Shown: positions 17,867 to 27,366 of the stretch, piece by piece
Layout: each line of letters begins with the position of its first letter
Position numbering within the stretch: the stretch's first letter is position 1
Assembly (NCBI GenBank): GCA_964345765.1
Contig: CAYFSJ010000003.1
Span: forward strand, 1 to 64,000
Source of the DNA: DUUI01 sp964345765
Lineage (GTDB): Bacteria > Bacillota_I > Bacilli_A > Erysipelotrichales > Erysipelotrichaceae
Reading direction: 5' to 3'
Length of the DNA stretch: 64,000 nt
Notes under the pieces: generated by a model
Seen by the model: the letters and a program-made list of their open reading frames with translations, nothing else
The model's database searches: none
Told to the model about the DNA's origin: nothing
Translations under genes and position numbers: made by a program

Positions 17867-19678
17867 CTAGTTCTTTTCAGTAAATTCAGCATCCATTACA
17901 TCATCTTCTGATGGTGCTTCACTTTGAGGTTGCTCTTGTTGTTGAGCTTGTTGTTGATACATCGCTTCAGACATTTGTTGAGCAGCAGCCTCTAATTGGT
18001 CTAGTTTACTTTCAAGTGTTTCCATATCATTGTTATCTAGAGCTTGTTGTAATTCATCACGTAAACGTTTTACTTCATCTTTTTGAGCTTGATCAACATT
18101 TGCGTTTTCATCTTCTAAGCTTTGATCAATTTGGTTAATAAATTGTTCAGCTCTATTTCGAGTTTCAGCTTCTTTACGACGTTTTTCATCCGCATCTTTA
18201 TTGGCTTCAGCATCTTGAACCATTCTTTCAATTTCTTCATCAGATAATCCAGAACTATTAGAAATTGTAATGGATTGTTTTTTATTAGTTCCTTTATCTA
18301 AAGCACTGACATGGACAATACCATTAACGTCAATATCAAAGGTTACTTCAATTTGAGGGATACCACGACGTGCTGGTGCGATACCATCTAATTTAAACAT
18401 ACCTAAAGTCTTATTGTCATTTGCCATTGGTCTTTCACCTTGTAAGACATGGATATCAACAGCTGGTTGGTTATCAGCAGCAGTTGAGAAGACTTGAGAC
18501 TTCGATGTTGGAATCGTTGTATTTCTTGAAATTAAGGTCGTCATTACACCACCTAAAGTTTCAATCCCTAATGAAAGTGGTGTGACGTCTAATAATAACA
18601 CATCTTTAACATCACCAGTAATGACTCCAGCTTGAATGGCTGCACCCATCGCAACTACTTCATCTGGGTTAACTGATTTATTTGGTTCTTTACCAAGTTC
18701 TTGTTTCACTAATTCTTGAACAGATAACATACGTGTTGATCCACCCACTAAAATAACTTGATGAATATCATTCTTAGTTAAGCCAGCATCTTTTAGGGCT
18801 TGACGAACTGGTTGAGTAACACGATCAACTAAATGTTTTGTCATTTGATCAAATTTAGCACGAGTTAATTGAATGTCTAAGTGAAGTGGACCATCTTGGT
18901 TGGCAGAAATAAATGGTAAACTAATTTGAGTTTGAACCATACTTGATAAGTCTTTCTTCGCTTTTTCAGCCGCTTCTTTTAGACGTTGCATCGCCATTTT
19001 ATCTTTACTTAAGTCAACAGAGGATTGTTTCTTAAACTCATCGACTAACCAATCAACCACGACATCATCAAAGTCATCTCCACCTAATTCGTTATCTCCA
19101 GCTGTGGATAATACTTCGAAGGTTCCATCGGCTAGTTCAAGGATTGAAACGTCAAAGGTTCCTCCACCTAAGTCAAAGACTAAGATTTTTTCTTCAGTTG
19201 AATTGTCTTTATCTAAACCAAAGGCAAGCGCTGCAGCTGTTGGTTCATTAATAATACGTTCTACTTCTAACCCAGCAATTTTACCAGCATCTTTTGTGGC
19301 TTGTCTTTGGGCATCATTAAAGTAAGCAGGAACCGTAATAACGGCACGAGTTACTTTTTCACCAAGATATTCTTGAGCATATCCTTTCAAATATTGAAGA
19401 ATCATGGCTGAAATTTCTTCAGGTGTATAATCTTTTCCTTCAATATTGATTTTTTCATTGGTTCCCATTTTACGTTTAATGGATGACACTGAATTTGGGT
19501 TAGTAATTAATTGACGCTTTGCTGCATCCCCAACAATGATTTCACCATTTTTAAACGCCACCACGGAAGGAGTTGTTCTATTTCCTTCTGGGTTAGTGAT
19601 GATTTTTGCATCGGAACCTTCCATCACAGATACTGCTGAGTTGGTTGTTCCTAAGTCTATACCTATAACTTTACTCAT
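17867..19678 (-). CDS. dnaK: Chaperone DnaK (Hsp70)
   Basis: ATP-driven folding chaperone. 603 residues: the nucleotide-binding domain opens with GIDLGTTNSAV, contains the phosphate-2 segment DLGGGTFDVS and the linker DVLLLDVTPLSLGIE, then the substrate-binding domain and a Gln-rich tail. It lacks the 24-residue insertion of Gram-negative DnaK, as expected for Bacillota. Flanked by grpE and dnaJ. Confidence 0.98.
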   Translation of the reverse strand: MSKVIGIDLGTTNSAVSVMEGSDAKIITNPEGNRTTPSVVAFKNGEIIVGDAAKRQLITNPNSVSSIKRKMGTNEKINIEGKDYTPEEISAMILQYLKGYAQEYLGEKVTRAVITVPAYFNDAQRQATKDAGKIAGLEVERIINEPTAAALAFGLDKDNSTEEKILVFDLGGGTFDVSILELADGTFEVLSTAGDNELGGDDFDDVVVDWLVDEFKKQSSVDLSKDKMAMQRLKEAAEKAKKDLSSMVQTQISLPFISANQDGPLHLDIQLTRAKFDQMTKHLVDRVTQPVRQALKDAGLTKNDIHQVILVGGSTRMLSVQELVKQELGKEPNKSVNPDEVVAMGAAIQAGVITGDVKDVLLLDVTPLSLGIETLGGVMTTLISRNTTIPTSKSQVFSTAADNQPAVDIHVLQGERPMANDNKTLGMFKLDGIAPARRGIPQIEVTFDIDVNGIVHVSALDKGTNKKQSITISNSSGLSDEEIERMVQDAEANKDADEKRRKEAETRNRAEQFINQIDQSLEDENANVDQAQKDEVKRLRDELQQALDNNDMETLESKLDQLEAAAQQMSEAMYQQQAQQQEQPQSEAPSEDDVMDAEFTEKN

Positions 19679-19700
19679 AAATTGTTTCCTCTTTCTATTT

Positions 19701-20234
19701 TTACTCGCTCACTTTTACTAGTGAGGCTCTAATGACTCTATCTTTTAACATATAACCTTTTTGTAAGACTTCAATCACTTGATTAGGTTCTACCCCCTCA
19801 AGTGCTTCGGTTAATAAAGCTTGATGAATATTTGGATCAAATGGTTTATCTAACGCTTCAATTTCAGTAACTCCCTCATTAGAGAGTGCACTCATAATTT
19901 GATCATAAATCATTTGAACCCCTGTTTTCATGGCTTCATCGCTACTTTCATTACTTAAGGCTCTTTCTAAATTGTCGATAGCTGGCAGTATTTGTGTCGC
20001 AAATGATTGAATTCGATATTTCATAGCATTCTCTAATTCTTTTTGAGATCGTTTCTTGAAATTGTCCGCATCCGCATAAGCTTTATAATACTGGTTCTTT
20101 AATTCTTGATTTTCTTGAGTTAATTTTTCAATTAGCTCTTGATCTTCATTCTTCTTTTTAGAGAAGAGTTTCTTTTTCTTAGTCTCTTCTTCCTCTAGAA
20201 GTTCTTCTTCTTGTAACACATTTTCTTCTGGCAT
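19701..20234 (-). CDS. grpE: Nucleotide exchange factor GrpE
   Basis: Releases ADP from DnaK. The 177-residue protein has an acidic/Lys-rich N-terminus, a long coiled coil (about 45-95) and the C-terminal beta domain with GYMLKDRVIRASLVKV. Start 20234 is preferred: AAGGAG lies 6 nt upstream and it follows the hrcA stop by one base. Two in-frame ATGs further up (20249, 20267) lie inside hrcA. Confidence 0.95.
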   Translation of the reverse strand: MPEENVLQEEELLEEEETKKKKLFSKKKNEDQELIEKLTQENQELKNQYYKAYADADNFKKRSQKELENAMKYRIQSFATQILPAIDNLERALSNESSDEAMKTGVQMIYDQIMSALSNEGVTEIEALDKPFDPNIHQALLTEALEGVEPNQVIEVLQKGYMLKDRVIRASLVKVSE

Positions 20235-20235
20235 T

Positions 20236-21261
20236 TTATTCTCCTTCATTTGAATAAACCTCTTCAATCATCTTAGAAATATACTCCACTAATGAGACGA
20301 CCTTTGAATATTCCATTCGCGATGGACCAACCACCACAAGTTGATGGGATTCATTAGTTTCACCCTTAATATTGATATTAGAGGTGACCACAGCCATGTC
20401 ATCAATCCAAACTGTTTCAGAGTATTCACCTGTTTTAAGGCGAAGATCCCCTTTACCCATACTGATTTCATACCATAAACTGGAGTCTTCTAACATTTTT
20501 AAGAGTTCTTTTAGTTTTGTTACATCACTAAATTCAGGTTGATTTAATAAATTGTTTTTACCCGTGAAATACATTTTATCACTGGCAAATCGAATAAACG
20601 CATTACTAAAGGCTTCAAATAATTGTTCATACCTCATAATGTTTTGTTTTAAAATTGGTCGTAAACTTTCCATTTTTTCAACAATTTCATTAACAGGCGT
20701 TTCTGTCAGTCGATCATTTAAGATACCGACATATTTAATTAAATCATCCATTGATACAGGTGCTTCTAAATCAAACACCTTACTTTCTCGATGACCTTCA
20801 TTTGTCTCAAAGACGACTAATGCTCGATCATCCTCTAATACAACCACTTTTATTCCATGCAAGCGTTGTCGATTCGCTTCAGGTCCTAATACCCCTGATG
20901 TTAAGTTTGTCATTTGAGCTAAGATTTCCACACTTTGCATCAAGGTTTCTTCGACGGATGCACAACGATTTGAAAAAACTAATTGTAATGAGTTTTTTAA
21001 CCGTTCATTCTCATCCGTATCTTCCATCAAGTATTGAGTATAAAACTGATACCCTCTGGTTGATGGAATTCGCCCCGATGAAGTATGCATCTTCTCAAGT
21101 AGTCCCATTTCTTCAAGAGCACTCATTTCATTACGAATGGTTGCGCTTGAATAGTTCCACTTATATTTTTCCATTAAAGTCTTTGAACCGACTGGTTCAG
21201 CATTTCGAATAAATTCATAAACGATGGCTTTAAAGATCTCTAATCTTCTCTCACTTAACAC
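20236..21261 (-). CDS. hrcA: Heat-inducible repressor HrcA
   Basis: Represses dnaK and clpB operons by binding CIRCE; its activity depends on GroEL in the species studied. 341 residues with an N-terminal winged helix (SERRLEIFKAIVYEFI, SSATIRNEM) and GAF-like regulatory domain. It starts at a GTG, supported by GGAGG 7 nt upstream. First gene of the operon and autoregulated through the CIRCE at 21311-21337. No groESL in the window. Confidence 0.96.
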   Translation of the reverse strand: MLSERRLEIFKAIVYEFIRNAEPVGSKTLMEKYKWNYSSATIRNEMSALEEMGLLEKMHTSSGRIPSTRGYQFYTQYLMEDTDENERLKNSLQLVFSNRCASVEETLMQSVEILAQMTNLTSGVLGPEANRQRLHGIKVVVLEDDRALVVFETNEGHRESKVFDLEAPVSMDDLIKYVGILNDRLTETPVNEIVEKMESLRPILKQNIMRYEQLFEAFSNAFIRFASDKMYFTGKNNLLNQPEFSDVTKLKELLKMLEDSSLWYEISMGKGDLRLKTGEYSETVWIDDMAVVTSNINIKGETNESHQLVVVGPSRMEYSKVVSLVEYISKMIEEVYSNEGE

Positions 21262-21295
21262 GACTTCACCTCCAATTCTCTTGGTTGTCTAGCTT

Positions 21296-21323
21296 ATTAT
21301 AGCATATTAATTAGCACTGTCAA
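21296..21323 (-). promoter_or_regulatory. SigA promoter of the hrcA operon
   Basis: Minus strand TTGACA (21323-21318), 16-nt spacer, extended -10 TGC-TATAAT (21301-21296). The -35 lies within the CIRCE, the same geometry as at clpB. Confidence 0.9.
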
Positions 21324-21337
21324 CAAATGAGTGCTAA
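21311..21337 (-). promoter_or_regulatory. CIRCE operator of hrcA-grpE-dnaK-dnaJ
   Basis: Minus strand TTAGCACTC, 9 nt, CAGTGCTAA: one mismatch, identical to that in clpB operator 2. Confidence 0.94.
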
Positions 21338-21368
21338 AGCACGAAAAAATAAAAAGTAGTCATTTTGA

Positions 21369-22019
21369 CTACTCTAAATCACTCTTTTTCAAGCTATCTA
21401 TCCTTGCCACATAATCGGTCATGGAACGATAAATATGTTGTTGCATCTTATCTCTAGCCAGATGAGCATCTCCCTCTTTAATGGCTTGAGCAATTTGATG
21501 ATGTTCTAAATTAGCCTTAATGCGGTGATCAACATTCTCAGCGACCACAATATGGGGAATTCGATTCCATAACAATTCGATAACTTCTGAATGTTTAGGA
21601 GCACTGGCTAATCGCCATATCTCATTATGAAAACGCTCATTATAGACGGCAAAGGATTTCGCATTCTTGGATTTATCCATTTTATCTAACAGTTCATATA
21701 AATAATCTAAATTGGGTTTAGTTAAGGCTGCTTTAAAAGCTGTGTTTCCTTCTAGGATCGCTCTAATTTCATAGTGTTCATGAATATCATCTAAGGTTAA
21801 TTTTGAGACTCTGTATTTTCTACCCTTTTCTAAGGTCACAAAGCCATCTCTTTCTAAAATCAAAAAAGCTTCGCGCACAGGCATTCTGGAGACACCTAAA
21901 ATTTCAGCAATTTTTTCTTGAATTAATTCAGTCCCTGGAGGTAAGTCTCCTTCTAAAATTGATTCTTTAATTTCAGCCGCAATTCTTTCTCTAGTCGGGA
22001 TAATAGTTAGTTTTTCCAT
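21369..22019 (-). CDS. GntR-family regulator, FadR/FCD subfamily
   Basis: 216 residues from ATG 22019. N-terminal winged helix (ERIAAEIKESILEGDLPPG, VSRMPVREAFLILERDG) and a C-terminal all-helical FCD domain with the metal-ligand pattern (NERFHNEIW, LEHHQIAQAI). FCD regulators usually sense carboxylic or sugar acids. It stands directly downstream of malic enzyme and a malate/citrate carrier, so it probably controls them. A GTG at 22025 is in frame, but the -10 box ends at the base before it. Confidence 0.85.
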   Translation of the reverse strand: MEKLTIIPTRERIAAEIKESILEGDLPPGTELIQEKIAEILGVSRMPVREAFLILERDGFVTLEKGRKYRVSKLTLDDIHEHYEIRAILEGNTAFKAALTKPNLDYLYELLDKMDKSKNAKSFAVYNERFHNEIWRLASAPKHSEVIELLWNRIPHIVVAENVDHRIKANLEHHQIAQAIKEGDAHLARDKMQQHIYRSMTDYVARIDSLKKSDLE

Positions 22020-22034
22020 ATCCACATTATAACA
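22020..22034 (-). promoter_or_regulatory. Extended -10 promoter, leaderless start for the gntR gene
   Basis: Minus strand TGT-TATAAT (22031-22026 for the hexamer), six bases, then ATG at 22019. No Shine-Dalgarno exists. It begins immediately after the malic enzyme terminator. Confidence 0.65.
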
Positions 22035-22062
22035 AAAAAGTAGGGACAGAACCCCTACTTTT
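22034..22062 (-). terminator. Terminator after malic enzyme
   Basis: A 10-bp stem (22036-22045 with 22053-22062) is followed by a six-T run on the minus strand. The malic enzyme stop codon lies inside the ascending arm. Confidence 0.85.
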
Positions 22063-23230
22063 GAGCAACACCATTTTCCCTTGCGATTCGAATGACTTCT
22101 TTTGCGACCATATCAGCCACACGATCATCAAATGCATCAGGGATGACATATTCAGCACTTAACTCTTCATCACTAATTAAGGATGCGAGCCCTTGGGCTG
22201 CTGCCAATTTCATATCTTCGGTAATCTTTTTAGCTCGACAATCAAGTGCTCCTCTAAATAACCCAGGGAAAGCCAGGATATTATTGACTTGATTTGGTCT
22301 GTCAGAACGACCCGTACCCACTACTGCGGCACCAGCCTCAATTGCGTCATCATAGGAGATTTCAGGAACAGGATTAGCCATCGCAAAGACAATTGCGTTT
22401 TCTTTCATGCTAGCCACCATTTCCTTTGTGACTATATCCGCAACAGAGACTCCAATAAAGATGTCGGCTTCTTTCATTGCTTCTTCCATACTCATTCGCT
22501 TATTAGAATAGTTGGTGATTTCCATTAATTCTTTGTTTAAGAAATTATACTGATCTGCATCTTCTTTAATGATGATTCCTTCATGATTAAATCCATAGAT
22601 TTCTTTCATATTCAGTAAGTTCATCATACGAATAATAGAGTTTCCAGCTGCACCAGTTCCACTAACAACAACGGTACATTCTTCCGCTTTCTTATTTACT
22701 AATTTTAAAGCATTGATAATACCGGCTGCCACGACAATGGCGGTACCATGTTGGTCATCATGGAAGACAGGGATATCAAGTTCTTTGATTAATTGTCTTT
22801 CAATTTCTACACAACGTGGCGCACTAATATCTTCTAAGTTAATCCCACCATAAGTTGGTGAAATTGCTTTTACGATATTAATAATTTCTTGAGGATCTTG
22901 AGTGTTTAGAACAACTGGGACAGCATCCACATTCCCAAATTGTTTTAATAAGTTACATTTTCCTTCCATAACAGGAAGACTTGCTTCAGGTCCAATATCA
23001 CCTAGGCCTAAGACGGCACTGCCATCTGATACCACAGCTACGGTATTTCCCTTCCACGTGTAGTCATACACTTTATTAACATCTTCTGCGATGACTTTAC
23101 AAGGATCGGCAACGCCTGGTGTATAGGCTAAGCCTAATGTTTCTTTATCTTCGATAGGAGATTTTAAATGGGTTCCTACCTTCCCCTGATTTTCAGAGTG
23201 AAAATCGAGTGCTTTTTGATTTAATTCCAT
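22055..23230 (-). CDS. NAD(P)-dependent malic enzyme (decarboxylating)
   Basis: Converts malate to pyruvate and CO2. 391 residues, the short bacterial form without a phosphotransacetylase domain. Motifs: LAYTPGVADPC, SDGSAVLGLGDIG, the metal-site HDDQHGTA, and the NAD-binding GTGAAG. ATG 23230 has GGTGG 5 nt upstream; a GTG at 23239 is less likely. It follows the 2-hydroxycarboxylate carrier by 22 bp, forming a malate uptake and decarboxylation unit. Confidence 0.94.
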   Translation of the reverse strand: MELNQKALDFHSENQGKVGTHLKSPIEDKETLGLAYTPGVADPCKVIAEDVNKVYDYTWKGNTVAVVSDGSAVLGLGDIGPEASLPVMEGKCNLLKQFGNVDAVPVVLNTQDPQEIINIVKAISPTYGGINLEDISAPRCVEIERQLIKELDIPVFHDDQHGTAIVVAAGIINALKLVNKKAEECTVVVSGTGAAGNSIIRMMNLLNMKEIYGFNHEGIIIKEDADQYNFLNKELMEITNYSNKRMSMEEAMKEADIFIGVSVADIVTKEMVASMKENAIVFAMANPVPEISYDDAIEAGAAVVGTGRSDRPNQVNNILAFPGLFRGALDCRAKKITEDMKLAAAQGLASLISDEELSAEYVIPDAFDDRVADMVAKEVIRIARENGVAQK

Positions 23231-23252
23231 ATGTACCACCTTTCAAAATGGA

Positions 23253-24581
23253 TTAGAACAGGATTGATGATAATAATGTCGCAATCAGAATAATAATGGT
23301 TCCCCCAATTCGAGATGAGATTTGAGCAAATGGCATTAACTCCATTCTTTCTGCTGCGGATAATACCGCAACATCACCGGTACCACCCATATTAGCCATA
23401 CATAAACCTGCTGTAATTGCTGCTTCAATTTCATAGAATCCAAGTAGACGTCCTACTAACATTGTACCAACAATAGCGCCTAGAACAACCACTAGAACAA
23501 GAATTAGATAAGTAAAGCTGAAGGCATTAATTACTTGCCCCAAGTCTGTATACGCAATCCCGATTCCTGCTAATAAAGCGAGTGTAAAGTTTCCGGCGAC
23601 AAACTGATACCATTTTTGTGCATATAATTCATATTTACGTGGTAATAAACCTAATGCTTTAACGACCCCAACTGAGATAATCATCCATGCATAGAAGTGG
23701 ATGGCTCCATCAAATACAAACTTAGAAATAATTGATCCTAAAATCATAAAGGATGTGGCTAAGAAAATACCAGTACCATAAATCTTAATGTCACTTTCTA
23801 CAACTTCATCAACTTCAGTAGCTTCTAAAGATGTATCATCTTGGGAACGAAGAAGTTTTCCTTCTCCAGAGAATTTAGGATTGGATTTACCAAAACGATT
23901 TAATAAACCACCAAAGACGATGGCAGCCGCATTCCCTAAGGCCACCGCAGGAACTAATCTAGATAAGATATCCGTAGCTTGTACACCTAATCCATCAGCA
24001 AACACTTCTGCGATAGGTACTGCTCCAGCGCCCATTCCGCCTCCCATAATAGGGATTCCAACATAAACGATTGCGTCATTGAAGCCATAGCCCATTGCTG
24101 CTCCAACTAAACCAACACCTAATAACGCAATAACAACACCACCCATAATGACAGGTAAATATCTTACTGCAGCTTTAATTAGTAACGAACGACTCATTCC
24201 TAAAATACTACCAGTAATTAACGCTGCAATATAGAAATCAAGGAAGCCCGCTTTATATCCAATCGTAACTCCTTCGGCATTTTTAAGTGCCCCAGTTTCC
24301 ATAAAACTCTTAATCACTTGAACAATATTACTAGGAATAATGTTGAAGTAAACCAATGCTGCGACCCCAAATATTATAACGATTGGGCCTCCACCTAAAT
24401 AGGTATTAACAATTGGTAATTTGTCACCAATGTAGCCAAGCACAGCCCCTAAAAATAATAATAAAGCAAATGCACCGACCATACTAGTTGGTAATGTACC
24501 GGTAAAGACTCCGACACAGATGATAAGTGATGCTACCAAGAAGATTGGTAGCGGTAATCCCATTAGTCTTAATTCTTTCAT
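23253..24581 (-). CDS. 2-hydroxycarboxylate (malate/citrate) carrier, 2HCT family
   Basis: Secondary transporter of the CitS/MaeN/MleP family. 442 residues and 11-12 hydrophobic segments. Both family reentrant loops are visible as Gly-rich stretches: PIMGGGMGAGAVP and the later GLCMANMGGTGDVAVLSAA. Start 24581 is set by GGAGG 4 nt upstream; codons further up start with TTG and lie in the operator. With malic enzyme downstream, malate is the likeliest substrate (Na+ symport or malate/lactate exchange), but citrate cannot be excluded. Confidence 0.9.
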   Translation of the reverse strand: MKELRLMGLPLPIFLVASLIICVGVFTGTLPTSMVGAFALLLFLGAVLGYIGDKLPIVNTYLGGGPIVIIFGVAALVYFNIIPSNIVQVIKSFMETGALKNAEGVTIGYKAGFLDFYIAALITGSILGMSRSLLIKAAVRYLPVIMGGVVIALLGVGLVGAAMGYGFNDAIVYVGIPIMGGGMGAGAVPIAEVFADGLGVQATDILSRLVPAVALGNAAAIVFGGLLNRFGKSNPKFSGEGKLLRSQDDTSLEATEVDEVVESDIKIYGTGIFLATSFMILGSIISKFVFDGAIHFYAWMIISVGVVKALGLLPRKYELYAQKWYQFVAGNFTLALLAGIGIAYTDLGQVINAFSFTYLILVLVVVLGAIVGTMLVGRLLGFYEIEAAITAGLCMANMGGTGDVAVLSAAERMELMPFAQISSRIGGTIIILIATLLSSILF

Positions 24582-24592
24582 ATACCCTCCGA

Positions 24593-24626
24593 CTATAATG
24601 GATATTGTATCCAAAATCCATTATAG
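24593..24626. promoter_or_regulatory. Operator-like palindrome over the -10 of the carrier operon
   Basis: Perfect 11-bp inverted repeat (24593-24603 with 24616-24626) with a smaller nested palindrome (TGGATA-N3-TATCCA) at its centre. The distal arm contains the -10 hexamer. A repressor binding here would block transcription; the GntR regulator next to the operon is the obvious candidate. Confidence 0.6.
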
Positions 24627-24647
24627 AGGAATTTTCACAATTGTAAA
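24620..24647 (-). promoter_or_regulatory. Promoter of the carrier-malic enzyme operon
   Basis: Minus strand TTTACA (24647-24642), 16-nt spacer, TATAAT (24625-24620). One mismatch from consensus. The -10 lies in the palindrome described at 24593-24626. Confidence 0.8.
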
Positions 24648-24676
24648 GGCTTTCTTTAAAATATTTTTCTAAATGA

Positions 24677-24702
24677 ATAGAAGGTTCTTTCGAACCTTCT
24701 AT
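24677..24702 (-). terminator. Hairpin after adhE, probable weak terminator
   Basis: Perfect 11-bp stem with a 4-nt loop spanning the adhE stop. The bases that follow on the minus strand are AT-rich but not a clean T-run, so termination may be incomplete. Confidence 0.55.
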
Positions 24703-27299
24703 CCTTGATATGCTTTAGTGAGAATTTCAATAATATCTGCCACCATTGGAATCCGAGGATTTGCTGGTGAACATTGATCTTCATAAGCCATGTAAGCTAG
24801 TTTCTCTCTAGCATCCATAAATGCTTTTTCATCTAAACCTTGTGCTTTAAAGCTCATCTCAATACCACATTCAACAGCTAAATCATGGCAAGCTTGCGCC
24901 AGTTTTTCAACCCCTTCTTCAACCGTATCAAACTTTAAGCCTATTTCTCTAGCAATCTGTGCATACTTCTCATCTGCTTTATAGTAATTGTATTTAGGCC
25001 AAATACCAGGTTTCTCAGGTTTAGTTCCGTTATAACGAATCGTATGTGGTAATAAAATCGCATTAGCACGTCCATGAACAACCCCAAACTCTGCACCCAC
25101 TTTATGTGCCATTGAGTGATTCATCCCTAAGAAGGCGTTGGCAAAGGCCATTCCTGCTAAGGTACTCGCATTATGCATCTTCTCTCTAGCCTCAGGATCA
25201 TTGGCTCCGTTGTTAACTGAACGAGGTAAGTATTCAAAGACCATCTTAATTGCTTGAGAGGCGATGCCATCTGTAAAGTCACTCGCTAAAATAGAGACTA
25301 GTGCTTCTAGAGCATGTGTTAATACATCTAATCCTGTATCTGCAGTCACCGTCTTTGGTAGATTCATCGTTAAGACCGGATCAACAATCGCTACAGTTGG
25401 TGTCAAACTATAATCTGCTAGCGGGTATTTTTTCTTTTCCTCTTTATCGGTTATTACCGCAAATGGAGTGACTTCAGAACCCGTTCCAGAAGTGGTTGGA
25501 ATACAAACTAGTTTTGACTTTTTACCAAGTTCAGGATATCTAAAGGCACGCTTACGAATATCCATGAATTTTTGTTTTAAGTCATCAAAGTTTACATCTG
25601 GTTGCTCATAGAACAGCCACATTCCCTTAGCGGCATCCATTGGTGATCCTCCACCAATCGCAATAATTGTATCAGGTCTAAAAGCTTCCATTAAAGATAA
25701 ACCACTCTTCACTGTTTGAATAGATGGATCGGGTTCAACATCACAGAAGAGTTGAATTTGAACTTTATTACGACGACGTTGTAATTGATCGGTTACTTTT
25801 GTAATGTATCCTAAATCAACCATTGTTCTATCAGTTACGATGAAGACTCTTTCAACATCTCTCATATCATGTAAATATTCAATTGAATCTCTTTCAAAGT
25901 ATATCTTAGATGGAACCTTAAACCATTGCATATTATTTCTCCTTTTTCCTATTTTCTTAATGTTCATTAAGTTAATTGCACTCACATTATCAGACACCAA
26001 GTTATGTCCATATGAGCCACAACCTAATGTTAAACTAGGAATAAAGGAGTTATAAACGTTCCCAATACCACCAAAAGTACTCGGAGAGTTCCAAATAATA
26101 CGACACGCTTTAATACGTTGTCCAAAATCTTTGGCTAGTTGAGCATTCATCGTATGAATAGCGGCAGAGTGTCCAACTCCATTAAATATCACCATGGCTT
26201 CAGATTTATTGACCCCATCTTCAATACTGTCTGCTTTTAACATGGCTAAGACTGGTGATAGTTTTTCACGAGTTAGCGGTTCATTAGGTCCTACCTCTTT
26301 ACACTCAACGATGATAATTGAGGTTTTAGGATGAACTTCAAAGCCTGCTTCACTAGCAATCCAATGTGCTGACATGCCAACGACTTTTGGATTCAGTTTC
26401 GCTTGTTCAACTTGTTTGGAATACGCTTTAACACCAAACAATAGATTTTCTAAAAGCTCTTTTTCTTTTTTAGTCGCAAAGTGAACTCGATAATTTAAGA
26501 AGTTCTCCTTCACATCCTCATAGATTTCTTTATCAACAATAACCCCTTGTTCACTCGCACAAATCATCCCATTATCAAATGATTTACTCATGACAATATC
26601 ATTGACTGCTTGTCTAATGTTGGCAGTCGTTTCTATATAAGCGGGAACATTACCTGCCCCCACTCCTAAGGCTGGCTTTCCACAAGAATAAGCAGCTTTA
26701 ACCATCGCATTACCACCGGTTGCTAGGATGGTCGCAACATCGGGGTGTTTCATGAGTTCAGTAGTGGCTTCCATACTTGGGGTCTCAACCCATTGAATAC
26801 AATGTTTTGGTGCACCCGCAGCTAGGGCTGCTTCATAGACAACTTTAGCCGCTGCCACACTACATTGTTGTGAATTTGGATGGAAGGCAAAGATAATTGG
26901 ATTTCTAGTCTTCAGACAAATCAATGATTTGAAGATTGTGGTTGACGTTGGATTGGTCACAGGCGTAATCCCTGCCACAACCCCTACTGGTTCTGCGACA
27001 TAGGTCAATCCTTTAACTTCATCTTCATCGATAACACCAACAGTCTTTAAATGACGCATATTGTTGACGACATATTCACAGGCAAATAAGTTCTTGGTGG
27101 CTTTATCTTCAAAAACCCCTCGTTTGGTTTCTTCAATGGCTAACTTCGCAAGTTCTCCATGTTGGTCTAAAGCTGCTACCGAACATTTGGCGACAATATA
27201 GTCGATTTTTTCTTGATCATAATGCTCATATTCCTTTAAGGCTTGTAAGCCTAAGGCTACTTTCTGTGATACTTCACTATTGCTATTTGATTGTGTCAT
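24699..27299 (-). CDS. adhE: Bifunctional acetaldehyde/alcohol dehydrogenase AdhE
   Basis: Reduces acetyl-CoA to acetaldehyde and then ethanol, regenerating NAD+ in fermentation; forms spirosome filaments. 866 residues: an N-terminal CoA-acylating aldehyde dehydrogenase with catalytic C247 in NGMICASEQ, and a C-terminal Fe-dependent alcohol dehydrogenase with GGGSPMDAAK and the Fe-ligand histidine region GMNHSMAHKVG...HGRANA. AAGGAG is only about 2 nt from the ATG, unusually close. Its own promoter lies 40-70 bp upstream. Confidence 0.97.
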   Translation of the reverse strand: MTQSNSNSEVSQKVALGLQALKEYEHYDQEKIDYIVAKCSVAALDQHGELAKLAIEETKRGVFEDKATKNLFACEYVVNNMRHLKTVGVIDEDEVKGLTYVAEPVGVVAGITPVTNPTSTTIFKSLICLKTRNPIIFAFHPNSQQCSVAAAKVVYEAALAAGAPKHCIQWVETPSMEATTELMKHPDVATILATGGNAMVKAAYSCGKPALGVGAGNVPAYIETTANIRQAVNDIVMSKSFDNGMICASEQGVIVDKEIYEDVKENFLNYRVHFATKKEKELLENLLFGVKAYSKQVEQAKLNPKVVGMSAHWIASEAGFEVHPKTSIIIVECKEVGPNEPLTREKLSPVLAMLKADSIEDGVNKSEAMVIFNGVGHSAAIHTMNAQLAKDFGQRIKACRIIWNSPSTFGGIGNVYNSFIPSLTLGCGSYGHNLVSDNVSAINLMNIKKIGKRRNNMQWFKVPSKIYFERDSIEYLHDMRDVERVFIVTDRTMVDLGYITKVTDQLQRRRNKVQIQLFCDVEPDPSIQTVKSGLSLMEAFRPDTIIAIGGGSPMDAAKGMWLFYEQPDVNFDDLKQKFMDIRKRAFRYPELGKKSKLVCIPTTSGTGSEVTPFAVITDKEEKKKYPLADYSLTPTVAIVDPVLTMNLPKTVTADTGLDVLTHALEALVSILASDFTDGIASQAIKMVFEYLPRSVNNGANDPEAREKMHNASTLAGMAFANAFLGMNHSMAHKVGAEFGVVHGRANAILLPHTIRYNGTKPEKPGIWPKYNYYKADEKYAQIAREIGLKFDTVEEGVEKLAQACHDLAVECGIEMSFKAQGLDEKAFMDAREKLAYMAYEDQCSPANPRIPMVADIIEILTKAYQG

Positions 27300-27337
27300 A
27301 GCTCCTTCTTGTTATATTTTTCACTTGGTACGCTATG

Positions 27338-27366
27338 AATATATCAGTACTTTTTTCTTAAATCAA
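27338..27366 (-). promoter_or_regulatory. SigA promoter of adhE
   Basis: Minus strand TTGATT (27366-27361), 17-nt spacer, TATATT (27343-27338). A single TTGTGAAAAT half-site lies about 20 bp upstream; it resembles half of a Rex operator but has no partner. Confidence 0.7.

Noticed and set aside
20751..21212. A 153-codon open frame on the + strand opposite hrcA
   Set aside because: It is antisense to a well-conserved gene, has no Shine-Dalgarno or domain, and arises from codon bias of the real frame.
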